NCBI GenBank assembly: GCA_004835665.1
Contig: RBKR01000012.1
Span: 1,116,001 to 1,180,000 of the forward strand
Direction: 5' to 3'
DNA length: 64,000 nt
Origin: Phoma sp. XZ068
Lineage: Eukaryota; Ascomycota; Dothideomycetes; Pleosporales; Didymellaceae
Positions 22,455-34,551 of this stretch are shown piece after piece. The notes under the pieces are model-generated. The model worked only from the letters and a program-made list of their open reading frames with translations, ran no database searches and was not told the DNA's origin. Made by a program: the position numbers and the translations under genes. Each line of letters opens with the position of its first letter. Within the stretch, counting starts at the first letter, position 1.

Positions 22455-25400
22455 TCGATACTTTGGTCTATAGAGAAGCATTCACAAGGTTAGATTGGAG
22501 CGAACGGCGTTTGACAAAGCATGTTGAGCTGCGCAATTGCGCGGCAGTAACCAGGATCCAGATCGACTTTGGCGACGCAGCGTTATGATTCTGCCAGGAA
22601 TGAATTTGCACTGTAAATAATGTAGAGCTTGGTTCACCCATACGACTATCGTACAAACTAAACTGCAACACATGGTGATGCTGTGAGTCCTGCAGTGCTA
22701 TTTCAATCTAAACACGAGCTACAACTCAATTGGCTGCACTAGCAGCGGGACTTCGGCTCAACGCAACTCCATTCCCATGCAACTTCACACTACATGCTTC
22801 ATCGACACTTCCGCAGACCTGACAGATGGGAAGCCTCCCAGTCAAAGAGCAGACAACAAGTTACAATCCTTCCTCGTTGTCATAAACCCTTAGACATGTC
22901 CTTGATAAATCAGAGCTTGTTTGTGTACCACCATCCTTCCTATTTCAAAGACCGGCAACGCTCAACAAAAGCTGGCATTGTACTTGAAATTCATCATCGC
23001 AACCCTGAAGGCACTCAGAAGTAGATTCAAGCAACAAGGAATGGAAATTGGTAAGACAATCTTGTCCTACACGAGCTTCCTTCCTTTCAGTTCTGCAACG
23101 CAAATCTCTGGGTTTCTTCCGCTCATCCAGAGCATGGACCAGGACTTATTCTCGAGATTCCCGCAAACCCTGGCGAGGCTGATACGGCAGTGGTGTTCGC
23201 GCCTTGTATCACCCGGAACATGCAGCCCAAACAGAATTTGAGGAGCATCACCTCTCTGTCACCATGGATGGTAGCGAGTCGATCCGGAATCCAGGTTTCA
23301 GGTCGAACTGAGTAACATCAAAAGAGTCGCAACGAAGCAACATTGCGTGGCGTGGACAGACACAGAAGAAGATTGAGCGATGTGCACAGAAAAAGAAGCC
23401 TTGCAGTGCCTGAGGGCGCACGACATGCATGACATTTGAAGGTTCAGCGCTCGGGACTCATGCGACGTCAGGCGGCAACGTCCTCACGAGCCACACACCA
23501 TATACACCCTTGGCAAACTCCACTTGAGCTACCGGCCCTTGATATCACAAGCGTCTTGCTTCGTGGCGAGCCGCATTCCAAAGACGCAGTCATTGTTTCA
23601 GCACCCCTACCCGCGAACGAAATCCCGGATAGCTGCTTGGAAGAATATGCAACACGGTAATCAGTGCTCTTGCGCCCACGCAGCACGCGAAAAGGTGAAC
23701 ACATCTCCATCGAGTGAGCGCTGTGACACATCTGCTCACATTGTGACCCCAGCTGGCCGCTTGCAGAGCGCTTGATGGGGACGTATACAAGCAAGGTTAG
23801 TGACCTCTCCCAACCCTTCTCTTGTGCTTCAATACCTCCTCACTTGCAAAGAGCTACTCGCGGTCCCAGCTGTCGCCTTTTCAGTACTGCAATGAATCTA
23901 CATGCTTTATTATTTTCCGACCTTCGCAGGCGCGACATGGTCTCTGGTCGATGCACTTGACTTTAAACTTCGTCGACCTGTGAAAGAGGCCCTTGCAGCT
24001 GTGCTGCCGTTGAAAGCACAATGGAACTTTACTGTCAACTGCTGCAACGGGGCGGCGGCTTGTGGGCCGCCGGAGGCTCTGCATCGTCACCTGAAAGGCG
24101 TTGGCCTCAACGTTGTGGCGGATTCGACCCTAATACGCAGGTAGTCCAACACAACTAGCAACGGCTGCAACTAGTTGCGCTGCGCCGGCTCACAGCGGAA
24201 GTTACAAGCGTGCTGCGGATGAGTTCAAATTCCAGGCTACTTCCAGCCTCTTGAGGCCAGCAGTGTCGGATAATAGGTTGTCATAAGAGAGGTACCTTGT
24301 GTCGTGTCACTCCACTAACGTGCTGCAAGCAAATCTCAATGTCAAACAGAGCGACGCACCTGGTCGGGTCTGGGGATGAGCTTTGTGAACACCCGAGAGC
24401 CGACTTCAGTGCAGAGGTGGAAAAAGTGACAGGGCAAATCCTCATTCCACGAGCTAACCCACGACGTAGATCAGCGTCTCAAGAGCACATTTGCTTGCGC
24501 GCAATGCAATACATAAGTGAGTGGTGTCCCTACGAGATCCTTCAGGTTCTGTCGCTGCTTCAGCCCTACTGCAAGGGCGCTGGGGGCTGCATTAGCTGCG
24601 CCATTGTGGAGAGCGACCTGCTGGATGGAGACGCTCAAGTGCACATTGGTACGCCTCGTCGTCTGGAGACTGCTACACACTCGTCTCAGAAGGGCATGGC
24701 CGGTCTGTGGTAACGGGCAGAGTGCACGACTGATGTGACCTCGCGTCGCCTGCACTCATCTGCAGCTCTGTAGAGCCATATCCCTGGCTTGTACATATCA
24801 ACGCTGCACGCTTTGTCTTCAACTGGTCTTATTAAAGCAGTACACTCCCAGCGCAGCTAAGGGCAGTACACACTCTGCAGCTTCGTCCGCAATCAAAGAC
24901 GCAACATTACTATTTGAACAGCTCTTTCCCAACATTAATAGAGACCCACAGCGCGCCAAACACAAGGCAAGAAAGGGAAGAAGCTCGAACCCAGAACTGC
25001 AACCGCTGCTGCTTTCGTGTACCTTGTTGCTTCTCTGCCCCTACTCCAGCTTCTATCATTAGCAAGGTTAGTGCTTTCCGTCCCGTCTACCTGGTCGTGG
25101 GCGGCTTCCCGGGGTGGATGGTGAGGCTGCTCCGTGTATACACGCGCGTAGCTACTCCCCTCCTCCACCGAGACATCACGACGGCTCTTGCCTTTTGCAC
25201 GACGCCGAGCCGCCGCCCTCGAAACGCCTTTTCTTCTCGTCTCCCCTCTTCACTTTTTGTCTTTTCTTCTCTCCACTCATTCTGCACCACTTTTTCCTCG
25301 CCAATACGCTTCAGTGGCCACATTCTTTGTAGCTTTTCGCAGGTGAGGCTTCAACACCGCCTCATTCATCATACGTTCGTATACTGACGTCGTCGACAGC

Positions 25401-25833
25401 TTTGGAGTCACTACCGGTCCCGCACATTGCAAAAGTTTGACATTTACGACTCGGTATGTCCATTTCACTTGCACGCTTTCATCTCTTCCCTTCACCTCAC
25501 CCAACACCCAATAGTCCAAGCATCGTGGACCCCACCACCCCTCTTTCGTCTCAAAGTGTGGCTGGGTTCACCATCACCGATCACCGTTCTCTCTCGTAGT
25601 GGAGCCTGAGGTAAGTGTATAAGACTAACCTTGCCCCAGAGCAACGTTCTTCCATACATCTCAGCAGCCTCGCCCACTCTTCCGTTCTTGATACTTGTTG
25701 TCGCTGCATAACCGGGCTCGCATCTTTCGACCGCTCTACCCCTGTCTGCAACAACTCTTCGTCGCCTGTCCTCAACAGTCCTCAGCAGTCTCGCTACGCC
25801 CATCACGGTCAACTCGCACTCGTAGTCATCACC
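22455..25833. other. Long non-coding stretch between CPR and RRM gene
   Basis: About 3.4 kb without a supportable gene. Open frames of up to about 140-200 codons at 24297-24713 and 25492-26118 have no domain and conflict with each other. From about 25170 the plus strand becomes strongly C/T-rich, as in long leaders of fungal regulatory genes, so roughly 25.1-25.83 kb is probably the leader of the RNA-binding gene, perhaps with a spliced 5' UTR. Confidence 0.45.
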
Positions 25834-27754
25834 ATGACTACCAACGCTCGTCAGAATGGCTATGCCGCACCAACAGGTGGCTACAAGAATCAACACATGC
25901 TTAACGCATACAATCAAGTCGGTCAGGGCCACGGAGCTCAGTACCTTCCTCGAGGTCTGCCTATGTCTCCCAACGGTGATGCTGGTTTGCAAGGTCTGAC
26001 AAACACCATGGCAGCGCTCAACATGCATGCCTCTTACGGTGCATCCGTCAACCACAAATCTGCTGGGTCTGGTATGTCTGCCAACTCGTCGGACTATAGC
26101 AACATCCCCATGTCGCAAGCCCAGGGTCTATGGATCCCCAACCAGCACGCCCTTGGTTCAATGTACCAGGTACTTCCAGGTGGACAGCAACAAGGTGCTA
26201 TGGCACACTCTCCAGCTATGTATAACCACAACGGTACCTTTGACCCACAGGCCGCATACCAGTACGGACAAGCTGTTGTTGGTCACAGCCCCATGGCACC
26301 TGGCTGGGCCACCCGCATGTCATCTGCAGACATGCCTTCGCTCATGACGCCTCGACGAGACTCTATATCATCCAACGAGAACGATATCCCGGGCACACCC
26401 TTTGGCAGCGGTGGCATGTACCGTTACGGAGCCGGCGCTACAATCATGGACCGGTCACCAAGCGCTGTCTATACGAGCAGCGCAACTCCCTCACCCTCGC
26501 AATTGGCACACCCATACCAGTTGATGGCTCCCGTCCAGAAGCAACAGGTTATGCCCACTCTTCCGCCTCATCTGCTAGCTTTGGTACATCAAGAGCCTCC
26601 GATTCCCCGCGCCATTCCTGCTCCTAGCTCTCCACACAAGCCTCTTGACCGCAGCCTGGAGAACAAAACTGGTGAGACGAACGTCTACATTCGAGGACTC
26701 CTGCCTGAGACAACCGATGAGATGCTGCATGGATGGGGTAGACGCTTCGGCGACATCCAGAGCTCCAAGTCGATCATCGATCTCAAATCTAACCTCTGCA
26801 AAGGGTAAGTAGCATCCCTCCTCTTCTCTCTACAATGCTGAAACTACGAACAGCTTTGGATTCATCAAGTATCACAACTTCGAGGATGCTGAGGACTGCA
26901 TCCGTGGATTCCATTACCTGGGCTATGAAGTCAGCTTCGCGCGAGTAGGTACATCATGTTTCCATTGCTTGATCTTCGCTAATCATATCAGGAATCGTTC
27001 TACTCCAAGCTCAAGAAGTTCTCTGACGACGGTAACACCAACCTTTACGTATCCAACATACCCAAAAACATGAATGAGCATGTAAGTAACTTGTTCCTGG
27101 CACCTCCAAGATCATGGCTGACTGGTGCGCAGGAACTCGCATCTATCTTCGCTCCTCATAAAGTCTGCTCGAGCCGGATCCTTCGTGACGGCACTGGCGT
27201 TGGTCGTGGTGTTGGCTTTGCCCGGTATGTTCTGGCACATCATATGTTCGCTCTCATCGCTGATTGATTACAGTTTTGAGTCTCGCGACATCTGCGACGA
27301 GGTTATCAAGAAATTCAACAACACTCCTGTCTCCAAGCCAAGTGGTGAAGAGCACCTTATCCAGATTCGTTTCTCCGACACGCATGAGCAGAAGATGCTG
27401 AAGCAACAGACAGCCGCCGGTCGTGTCTTCCGCGCCGCTGAGTATGAGGTTGGTGTCGCCCAGGCTAGGGCGTTGGGCACACCTGACCGTTACGAAAATG
27501 TCTCGCCAGTATCACATTCCGCTGGGAGCGAGTTCGAGATGTTCATGAAGCACAGTGCTTACCGTCAGCCGTGGGCACCTGCGGTCCCATCTACGCTCGG
27601 TACTTCCCGCCCAGCTATGTACCAGGTGTCCCAACCCGGTGCCGTCAAGAGCGACGATGGCGTTTCCGAACATGGCATTGAAATCAAGACCAACCCTGCT
27701 ACACCTGTCAAGGCCGACAATAAGACCGACTCGCCAGCTCATCGAGACGAATGA
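25834..27754 (+). CDS. RNA-binding protein with two RRM domains (MSSP/RBMS-like)
   Basis: Probable post-transcriptional regulator binding single-stranded RNA. Model: join(25834..26804,26854..26944,26992..27081,27133..27224,27274..27754), 574 aa. Residues 1-270 are Gln/Ser/Gly/Met-rich and likely disordered. RRM1 starts at TNVYIRGLL (RNP2, about 285) with RNP1 KGFGFIKY. RRM2 has NLYVSNIP (RNP2) and RGVGFARF (RNP1). A Lys/Glu tail follows. Tandem RRMs this close together with these RNP motifs resemble the metazoan RBMS (MSSP) group and its fungal relatives. The ATG at 25834 (ACCATGA) is chosen because upstream sequence in the same frame looks like pyrimidine-rich leader. Introns of 47-51 bp interrupt both RNP1 motifs. 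Confidence 0.88.
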
Positions 27755-28509
27755 ACGGCTTCCACGTCGCAACGATACTCTTACTTGTCGTCACTGTACC
27801 TTCGTGTACGCAACTATTCTTCACGATCGCTTCTTTAGCATCCACAAGCCCCATCACTTGTGGAGCACGATGTTAATTATCTCACCCGCTATGGCAAGAC
27901 ACATCGGGACGGTCGTTGTCTTGGCCATTCCTTTCTATTAGTCACTTCGGCCATGATCTTCACGACATTGGCGCTTAATACGTCTCTTTTGGCCCTCGGC
28001 TTCCTGAACATATCCTTCTCATACTTCGTCCCGCAATTCGACCGGACCATTTGGGCGGCTGCTGTCTTCATCTCAGAAGTATCTATTAGCATGTGGGCCG
28101 GCGGTGGACCAAGCGATGTTCATGGGTTATACATTATAGTTTTCCTCATCGATGGTAGAACAAAATCAGGTATGGCAATGGGCAGAGGTGTATTGTCATA
28201 TTTGCGGTAGTTCGATAGTTCGTCGTATAATTGATCTTCTCTGAGTTCATCTCATGCTTTTGGGTTCTGCATCTTGTCAACTGTTAGCTCATCAAAGGCA
28301 GCAGTAATGTTTGTGCCACTTAGCACCAGGAGACATGTTAGCTCTCACGATAAGCGTGGCAGGCTCGCATGATATTGGAAGGTGTACAGCTGCGCTGTTA
28401 TGTCTATTTCGTGTCTATAATCGTTGAACTTTTGAGGAGGACTTTAGTTGCCTCGAAGGTATGGGTATCGCTGAAGAACAGAAGTAGAAAGATGACTTGA
28501 ATCTGGAAT
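27755..28509. other. Intergenic region between convergent RRM gene and RIO2
   Basis: About 755 bp carrying both 3' UTRs. A frame of about 110 hydrophobic codons (27860-28210) opens without ATG and is not counted as a gene. Nothing else recognised. Confidence 0.45.
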
Positions 28510-29915
28510 TCAAATAGCCCAACCAGCCTTTTTCTTTGCAGCTTTGGTCGTCATTGTCGATTGTAGGCGGGGCTTGCATTCGCTCAAATCCGGCAACGGA
28601 TCGTTGTCCCGAATGTCGAGCAAGGTCATCTGAGATGCAATAGCAGCGGGTGTTTGCCTGTCCAATGGATGTTCATCTGCTGTTTGCGCACTCTCCGCGT
28701 CAGCGTCGTCCTGGAGCGAAATGCCGCCAGCCTCTTCCTCAAGCGAGACACCACCAGCCTCTTCTTCCTCGCCATCCAAGCCCTCTTCTTCAACAACATC
28801 GTCGTCGTCGTCATCGTCATCGTCGCGGTCTTCTCCATCGCCTCCTGCATCTCCATCAATACCGTGCTCTTTCATGTAAGTATCCAACTCCTTCGCCATC
28901 TTCTTACTGAAGCCCGATGCCTCAACCTCGACATCCAGCCTCTTTACGAGATTCTTGATAGCATCTTTGAAGAACGGGCCCGACTCGTCACTTGTGAAAC
29001 CAAAGCGCCTTTCGAAAAATCGCTTTATGCATGCGACATCGCGGTCGAAGTAGTACTCTGCATTTGCATGGTCGATCGAGACCATCTGCGGGAAATCGAT
29101 AATGGTGGGTATGAGTTGCACGCGCTCGTCGCCCTCAAACTTCTCCTCGATCAGGATGTTGAACTCGTTGAAGTCGCCGTGGATCAGACCGTGCTGCGCA
29201 AACCGCACAATAAAGCCCAGAAGCTCCGAGTATAGCGGTGCTGGATCGCCGACCTTGGAGATGGTGCGCATGGGGAAGGCGTCGATGAGGCCCATGATGA
29301 CTGTGTGTCTGTTTTGGCCGATGGGCTCGGGGACTGGGAATCCCTCGCGGCGCAGGGCTTTCATGAATTCATATTCCTTGATTGCTGCGAGCCGCGACAT
29401 GTACATCCAGCTCCCTCCCTGTCGGTTGCGGAGGTAGTCTCTGTTTGCCTTGACGGTGCGGAAGGAAATGCGGCCCAGTCTGTGGATCTTCAGGACTAAC
29501 TGGCGGCCCTCTTCGCTGGCGCACACGAAGATGTCACTCTCCTTGCCGACACCGATCTGGTTGCCGACGCTGAAGACGGTCGAGGATTTTGTGTGGGTGT
29601 GCAGAGCGAGGTAGTCGAGACCGCCGTAGGTCAGACGGTAGCCGTCGTATTTTGCGTTCTTTACTTTCGCAATAAGGCCAATTTTCGCAAGATTGGATAT
29701 AGACTTGTGTACACCTATGCCGGAGCCGGAGATGGAGGAGATCAGGGAGGTGGGTACGACTTCGTGGTTGCGCGAGCCCATTTCTGTCTGGTCTATGTCA
29801 GCGTTAGTCCAGGGTGTGGTTTGAAGGCATTGCGACGGGGAGGTATCAGTACCGCTGTGAGGACGCGCCAGTCCTCAGGCGTGAGGTATCGAATGTTCTT
29901 TACGTTCAGCTTCAT
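28510..29915 (-). CDS. RIO2: Atypical serine kinase/ATPase RIO2
   Basis: RIO-family ATPase needed for cytoplasmic maturation of the 40S subunit (final 20S to 18S rRNA step). Model: complement(join(28510..29787,29853..29915)), 446 aa. The first 21 residues (MKLNVKNIRYLTPEDWRVLTA) come from the short exon 1. The winged-helix N-terminal domain follows, then the nucleotide loop (GVGKESDIFV, about 100-109), the catalytic loop HGDFNEFNIL with its Asp, and the metal-binding IDFPQMVS. The C-terminus has long Asp/Glu runs and a terminal basic stretch (AAKKKAGWAI). The 65-bp intron sits after the first codons. RPN1 starts on the opposite strand 384 bp away. Confidence 0.96.
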
Positions 29916-30299
29916 GGTGGCGGAATTCTGAACGTGTTCCGGGTATGTGGTGGTGGTAGAATCTCTCTGCTGCGAAATTCCCAAATGACGCCGGTAACTT
30001 TTCTTAGTGGGCTGGCGGGGGCACTTGTGGTGGAGGTTTCTCGAACGCCGCAGCATCGGCGGTTGTGGCCGCCAAGCACCGACCTACGTCGAGCAGACAG
30101 AGAGCTCCATCAACAATCCACCCAGTACATCGCCGCACATCCCCCACCCACCGAGTCGCGTCTTCTGCCCTCTTCCTTTCTATTACCTCACCCCAGGTCA
30201 CGATTTGGACGGATTCCACCGCGACCGCTCCCCTCTAGGCCACAGACCACGTAGTACATCCACATCGCCGCCTGCACTCGCTGCTATTTCGTAATCATC
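29916..30299. promoter_or_regulatory. Compact bidirectional promoter, RIO2 / RPN1
   Basis: 384 bp separate the start codons of two divergent housekeeping genes (ribosome maturation and proteasome). No TATA box and no budding-yeast-type proteasome element (GGTGGCAAA) was recognised on either strand. Confidence 0.55.
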
Positions 30300-33273
30300 A
30301 TGGCGAAGGAAGACGAGAAGAAGCCCACCGCCGCCGACAAGGGCAAGGGCAAGGCAGTCAACGGTGACGCAGAGAAGAAGGAGGACACAAAGGCAGATGG
30401 CAAGGACAAGAAGGTCGAGACAACTGGCGGTATGTCTCGCGTGCAGGACCGCTGCGGCGGCGTGATGCCCCGGAAATGTGCTGATGATGACTATAGAGGA
30501 GCTTAGCGAGGAGGATCAGCAGCTGAAGAGCGAACTGGATATGTTGGTAGAGCGGATACTGGTATGTTGCTGCCATCGACACACGCCGTGTGTCCGTGAG
30601 TCCCCGCAGCTTGCGCTGACGTTTGCCCAGGAATCCGATTCCAGCCTCTACAAGCCCGCGCTCGACCAGATCAAGGAGTTCATCAAGACATCGACGAGCT
30701 CCATGACAGCAGTGCCCAAACCACTCAAGTTCCTACGACCCCACTATGAGAGCCTCGAGAAGCAGTATGCGTCATGGCCTGAGGGCGAGAACAAGGTATG
30801 GAAGTTGTACACAGGAAGTGGTTATTGTGCTGACCGTAGCAGCAATCATTTGCCGATATGCTCTCAGTCCTCGGAATGACGTACTCGGACGAGGACCGCC
30901 TCGACTGCTTGAAGTACCGCCTGCAAGCGCCATCTACAGATCTCGGTTCATGGGGACACGAATACATGCGCCATCTCGCGCTCGAAATCGGCAGAGAGTT
31001 CCAGAACCGCTTGAACGACGATAAGCCAACAGACGATGTTACCGACCTCGCCTCGAACCTCGTTCCCTTCTTCCTAAAGCACAACGCTGAGGCTGATGCG
31101 GTGGATATCCTGTCTGAGCTGGAGATGATTGACCAAATCGAACAGTACATTGACGAGAACACATACGCGCGAGTCTGCTTGTACATGGTTGGGTAAGCGG
31201 CGATTTACTTCCTCGAAGATGAGCTATCACTGACTGCAGTAGTATTGTACCCCTGCTCACATACCCCGATAACGACAAGTTCCTCCGCACCGCATACCAG
31301 ATCTACCGCAAATACAACCAATACACACAGGCTGTCGCACTGGCGATACGTCTGAACGATAGAGACCTGATTGAGGAGGCGTTCAACTCGACAAAGGACA
31401 AGGCTATTCGAAGACAGATGGCGTTCCTCATTGCGCGACAGCGCATTTGGTTCGACGTGTCTGATGACGACGATGCAGAGCTCCAGGAGTGCATGAACAA
31501 CTCCAGGTTACCCGACCACTTCAAGGCGCTGGGCAAGGAGCTGAATATCCTCGATCCAAAGACCCCTGACGACATCTACAAGACACATCTCGAGAGCAGC
31601 CGGACAGCAGGTCTGACCAACACCGATTCGGCGAGGCACAACCTTGCGTCTGCGTTCGTTAACGCATTCGTCAACACCGGTTACGGCAACGATAAGCTTA
31701 TGCTGAACTCGGACAGCAAGAGCAGCTGGGTGTGGAAGACCAAGGAGGAGGGCATGTTGTCTACTACTGCATCCCTGGGTATGTTGATGCTGTGGGACGT
31801 CGAGACTGGTCTGGATAAGATCGACCCATACACGAACGTTGACGACGATATGGTCAAGGCTGGTGCTATGCTTGCCACTGGTATCTTCAACTCGGGTGTG
31901 CGCATGGACTCCGACCCTGCGCTGGCTCTGTTGGGCGACGAGGACAACCTCGCGCACAAGAACAAGAACATCCGTCTCGCTTCCATCATGGGTCTCGGTC
32001 TCGCATACGCTGGATCGAACAAGGAGGAGCTTCTTGAGCTTCTTCTGCCCATTGTCAGCGACACAAGCCTTGACATGCAGCTTTCGGCAATGGCCGCATT
32101 GTCCCTTGGTTTGATCTTCGTTGGATCTGCCAACGGCGAGGTCACAGATGCACTGATGAACACACTCTTAGACGAGGACCGATCGAGCCAGCTCAAGGAC
32201 AAGTGGACACGCTTCATGTCACTTGGTCTTGCGCTCCTCTTCTTCGGCCAACAAGAAGAGGTCGACGTCATTCTGGAGACCCTGAAGGCGCTCGATCACC
32301 CCATGGCTAAGTCCGCCTCCGTCCTGACCGAGGTTTGTGCGTGGGCTGGTACTGGTGCGGTGTTGAAGATCCAGCAGTTGCTCCACATTTGCAACGAGCA
32401 CATCGAGGACGACAGTGAAGAGAAGAAGGGAGACGAGCTGCTCCAATCATATGCTGTTATCGGTCTGTCACTGGTGGCAATGGGTGAGGATGTGGGCCAG
32501 GAAATGATTCTCCGAACTCTGGGCCACCTGATGCACTACGGCGAGGCCAACATCCGAAAGGCTGTTCCTCTCGCTCTGGGTCTTATCAGCCCCAGCAACC
32601 CTCAGATGAAGGTCTACGACACACTATCACGATACTCTCACGACAATGATAACGATGTTGCGATCAACGCCATCTTCGCCATGGGTCTGTGTGGTGCCGG
32701 TACCAACAACGCTCGTCTTGCACAGCTCCTCCGCCAGCTGGCAAGCTACTACCACCGCGACCCCAACGCACTGTTCATGGTGCGCATTGCGCAGGGTCTC
32801 TTGCACATGGGCAAGGGCACACTCTCAGCCAACCCCTTCCACACTGACCGCCAGGTACTGTCGCGTGTTGCAGCATCAGGTCTGTTGACAGTGCTCGTCT
32901 CGCTCATCGATGCCAAGTCATTCATTGTCGGCGACTCACATTTCCTCCTCTACTACCTTGCGACAGCCATCTCGCCACGCTTCCTCATCACACTCGACGA
33001 AGAGCTCAAGCCGCTCACCGTCAACGTCCGCGTTGGTCAGGCTGTCGACATTGTTGGGCAAGCTGGCCGACCGAAGACCATCACTGGTTGGCAGACACAG
33101 AGCACACCCGTGCTCCTGGCACACGGTGAGAGGGCGGAGCTGGAAGATGAGAAATACCTCGCGTTGACGAACGTGCTGGAGGGTGTGGTCATTCTGCGAA
33201 AGGTATGTTGAACTATAAGTCTTCGTGAGTTCACGCGCTAACAAGTCGACAGAACCCTGAGTGGGAGGACTAA
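30300..33273 (+). CDS. RPN1: 26S proteasome regulatory particle base subunit RPN1
   Basis: Largest scaffold of the 19S base; docks ubiquitin receptors, UBL shuttles and Ubp6. Model: join(30300..30429,30497..30561,30631..30795,30843..31192,31240..33202,33253..33273), 897 aa, as expected. The Lys/Glu-rich N-terminal 44 residues are typical of the family. The big fifth exon contains the PC (proteasome/cyclosome) repeats, seen as spaced Gly-rich helices (MLSTTASLGMLMLWD, ASIMGLGLAYAGS, AINAIFAMGLCGAGT). The C-terminus (NPEWED) comes from a 21-nt last exon. The acceptor of intron 3 is a TAGCAG tandem, so exon 4 could start at 30840 or 30843, changing the protein by one Gln. ATG context ATCATGG is good. 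Confidence 0.96.
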
Positions 33274-33657
33274 GCGGTTGCAAGTGGAATGGAAGTGAAA
33301 TCGTGGTAAACACTACAGCATGACAGGATCTGCATCAGCTTTTGGGCATACTAATAGACTTTCGGACACTGCCTGATCTCAGCCCCCCGCGGCTGCGTTC
33401 AAGGGTACACCGCTGTATGTATAGAGGTGCAGACGACGACTTGAAATGAAAGCATTCATATAATAGCCTCTCTTCTCGGATTGTTGCATATTTAAAAAAC
33501 TGTCCCATAGTGAAGCAGACCCTCAGTGAAGCAATGTCATCATAAAATACATTGGCTTTCACTTCGCCTCTCCCATAAACCTGACACAACAGCCGCTTTA
33601 CCCTGTGTCTCCACCAAACTTCCAGTTCCTTCAGAAGCTTCATCACAACCTGCCATC
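33274..33657. other. Spacer between RPN1 and the next gene
   Basis: 384 bp holding the RPN1 3' UTR and the promoter of the downstream hypothetical gene. No structure or motif recognised. Confidence 0.4.
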
Positions 33658-34508
33658 ATGCCGTACATCCTCGTGCCACCCCCTTCCCCCACCCCGTCGC
33701 AACCCATACTACCCGGACCTCCCCACATTCACCACGTCTATTACCGCAATCGCAAAATTCTTCCACAGCCACGGCTGGCGTGCGAAACACATCCATGTCG
33801 CGCTTCCAAGTACCGGGGACAGCTCCTCTTCCTCCTCATCCGCGGGAAGCACCTCCGAGCCATGTAGCTCAGGCTCCACCGACTTAGCCACAATTGCTCA
33901 GCCTGCAGACAGCCAGACGCACTGTTGTTCCGCCAGCGCAGAAACATCAATCATATCGTGCGGATCCATCGTCGACCTGCACTGCTACAACATCGACATC
34001 GACAACGCTATATTCGGGGGCGCGTTTGCGTCGGCGCTGCAAATCCAGTATCTCGCTTATTATGCGTGGCCGCATGACTTCAAGGGTGTGGATGGTATTG
34101 TGGATCTACATGTACCGAATCGTGAGGAAAGGGCGCGGCTGAGGAAGAAGGCTAAGGCTGAGAGACGAGCGAGGAGAGTATCCAGAGGTGGTGGGAAGGA
34201 GGGAGGGGATGTTGGGGAGATGGCAAGGGGAAGGAAAACATGGGGGGAGAAAGGTTGGGCGGCACTGATTTTAGCAGAAGAAGAGAGAGATGTGGCATGT
34301 GGACTAGGAGGTTGATGAGGGGTTGAGTGGACAACGGGAGGCAGCGAAGCGAGCGCTTCTAGCAACTTGGAATCTGGATTCAACGGAGGCGGAGGAAGAT
34401 GTGGGGTGGTTCTCAAGCGCCGGAGGTGTATATTTCTCAGGGCTAACGCGAGCGGTCAAGAACAGGCAGGATTATTTGTGCCCGCACGTGGGTGTTGAAG
34501 TCTATTAG
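33658..34508 (+). CDS. Conserved-looking hypothetical protein
   Basis: Not recognised. Proposed model: join(33658..33695,33769..34298,34345..34508), 243 aa. The middle exon reads like real protein: HGWRAKHIHVALPSTG, a Ser run, then SIVDLHCYNIDIDNAIFGGAF, a hydrophobic helix and a strongly basic Arg/Lys stretch (about residues 155-195). The last exon adds KRALLATWNLDS and ends PHVGVEVY. The second intron (46 bp, GTGGAC..GGCAG) restores frame cleanly. The first junction is uncertain: the only suitable ATG (33658) is in another frame, and the 73-bp intron I propose has a weak donor (GTCGCA). The sequence inside it also translates well in the exon-2 frame (ITAIAKFFHS), so a frameshift in the C-rich tract at 33676-33695 is an alternative. 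Convergent with the hexokinase-like gene, 43 bp apart. Confidence 0.5.
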
Positions 34509-34551
34509 GAGTATGTTGCTTGCCTCGTTTTGAGCTGCTGTGATAACTCCA

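Noticed and set aside
24297..24713. 138-codon plus-strand frame between CPR and the RRM gene
   Set aside because: Overlaps a minus-strand frame of similar size, no recognised domain and no splice partner.
27860..28210. Hydrophobic open frame of about 116 codons downstream of the RRM gene
   Set aside because: It has no ATG at its start, no recognised family, and lies where the 3' UTR of the RRM gene is expected. An internal ATG start is possible but unsupported.
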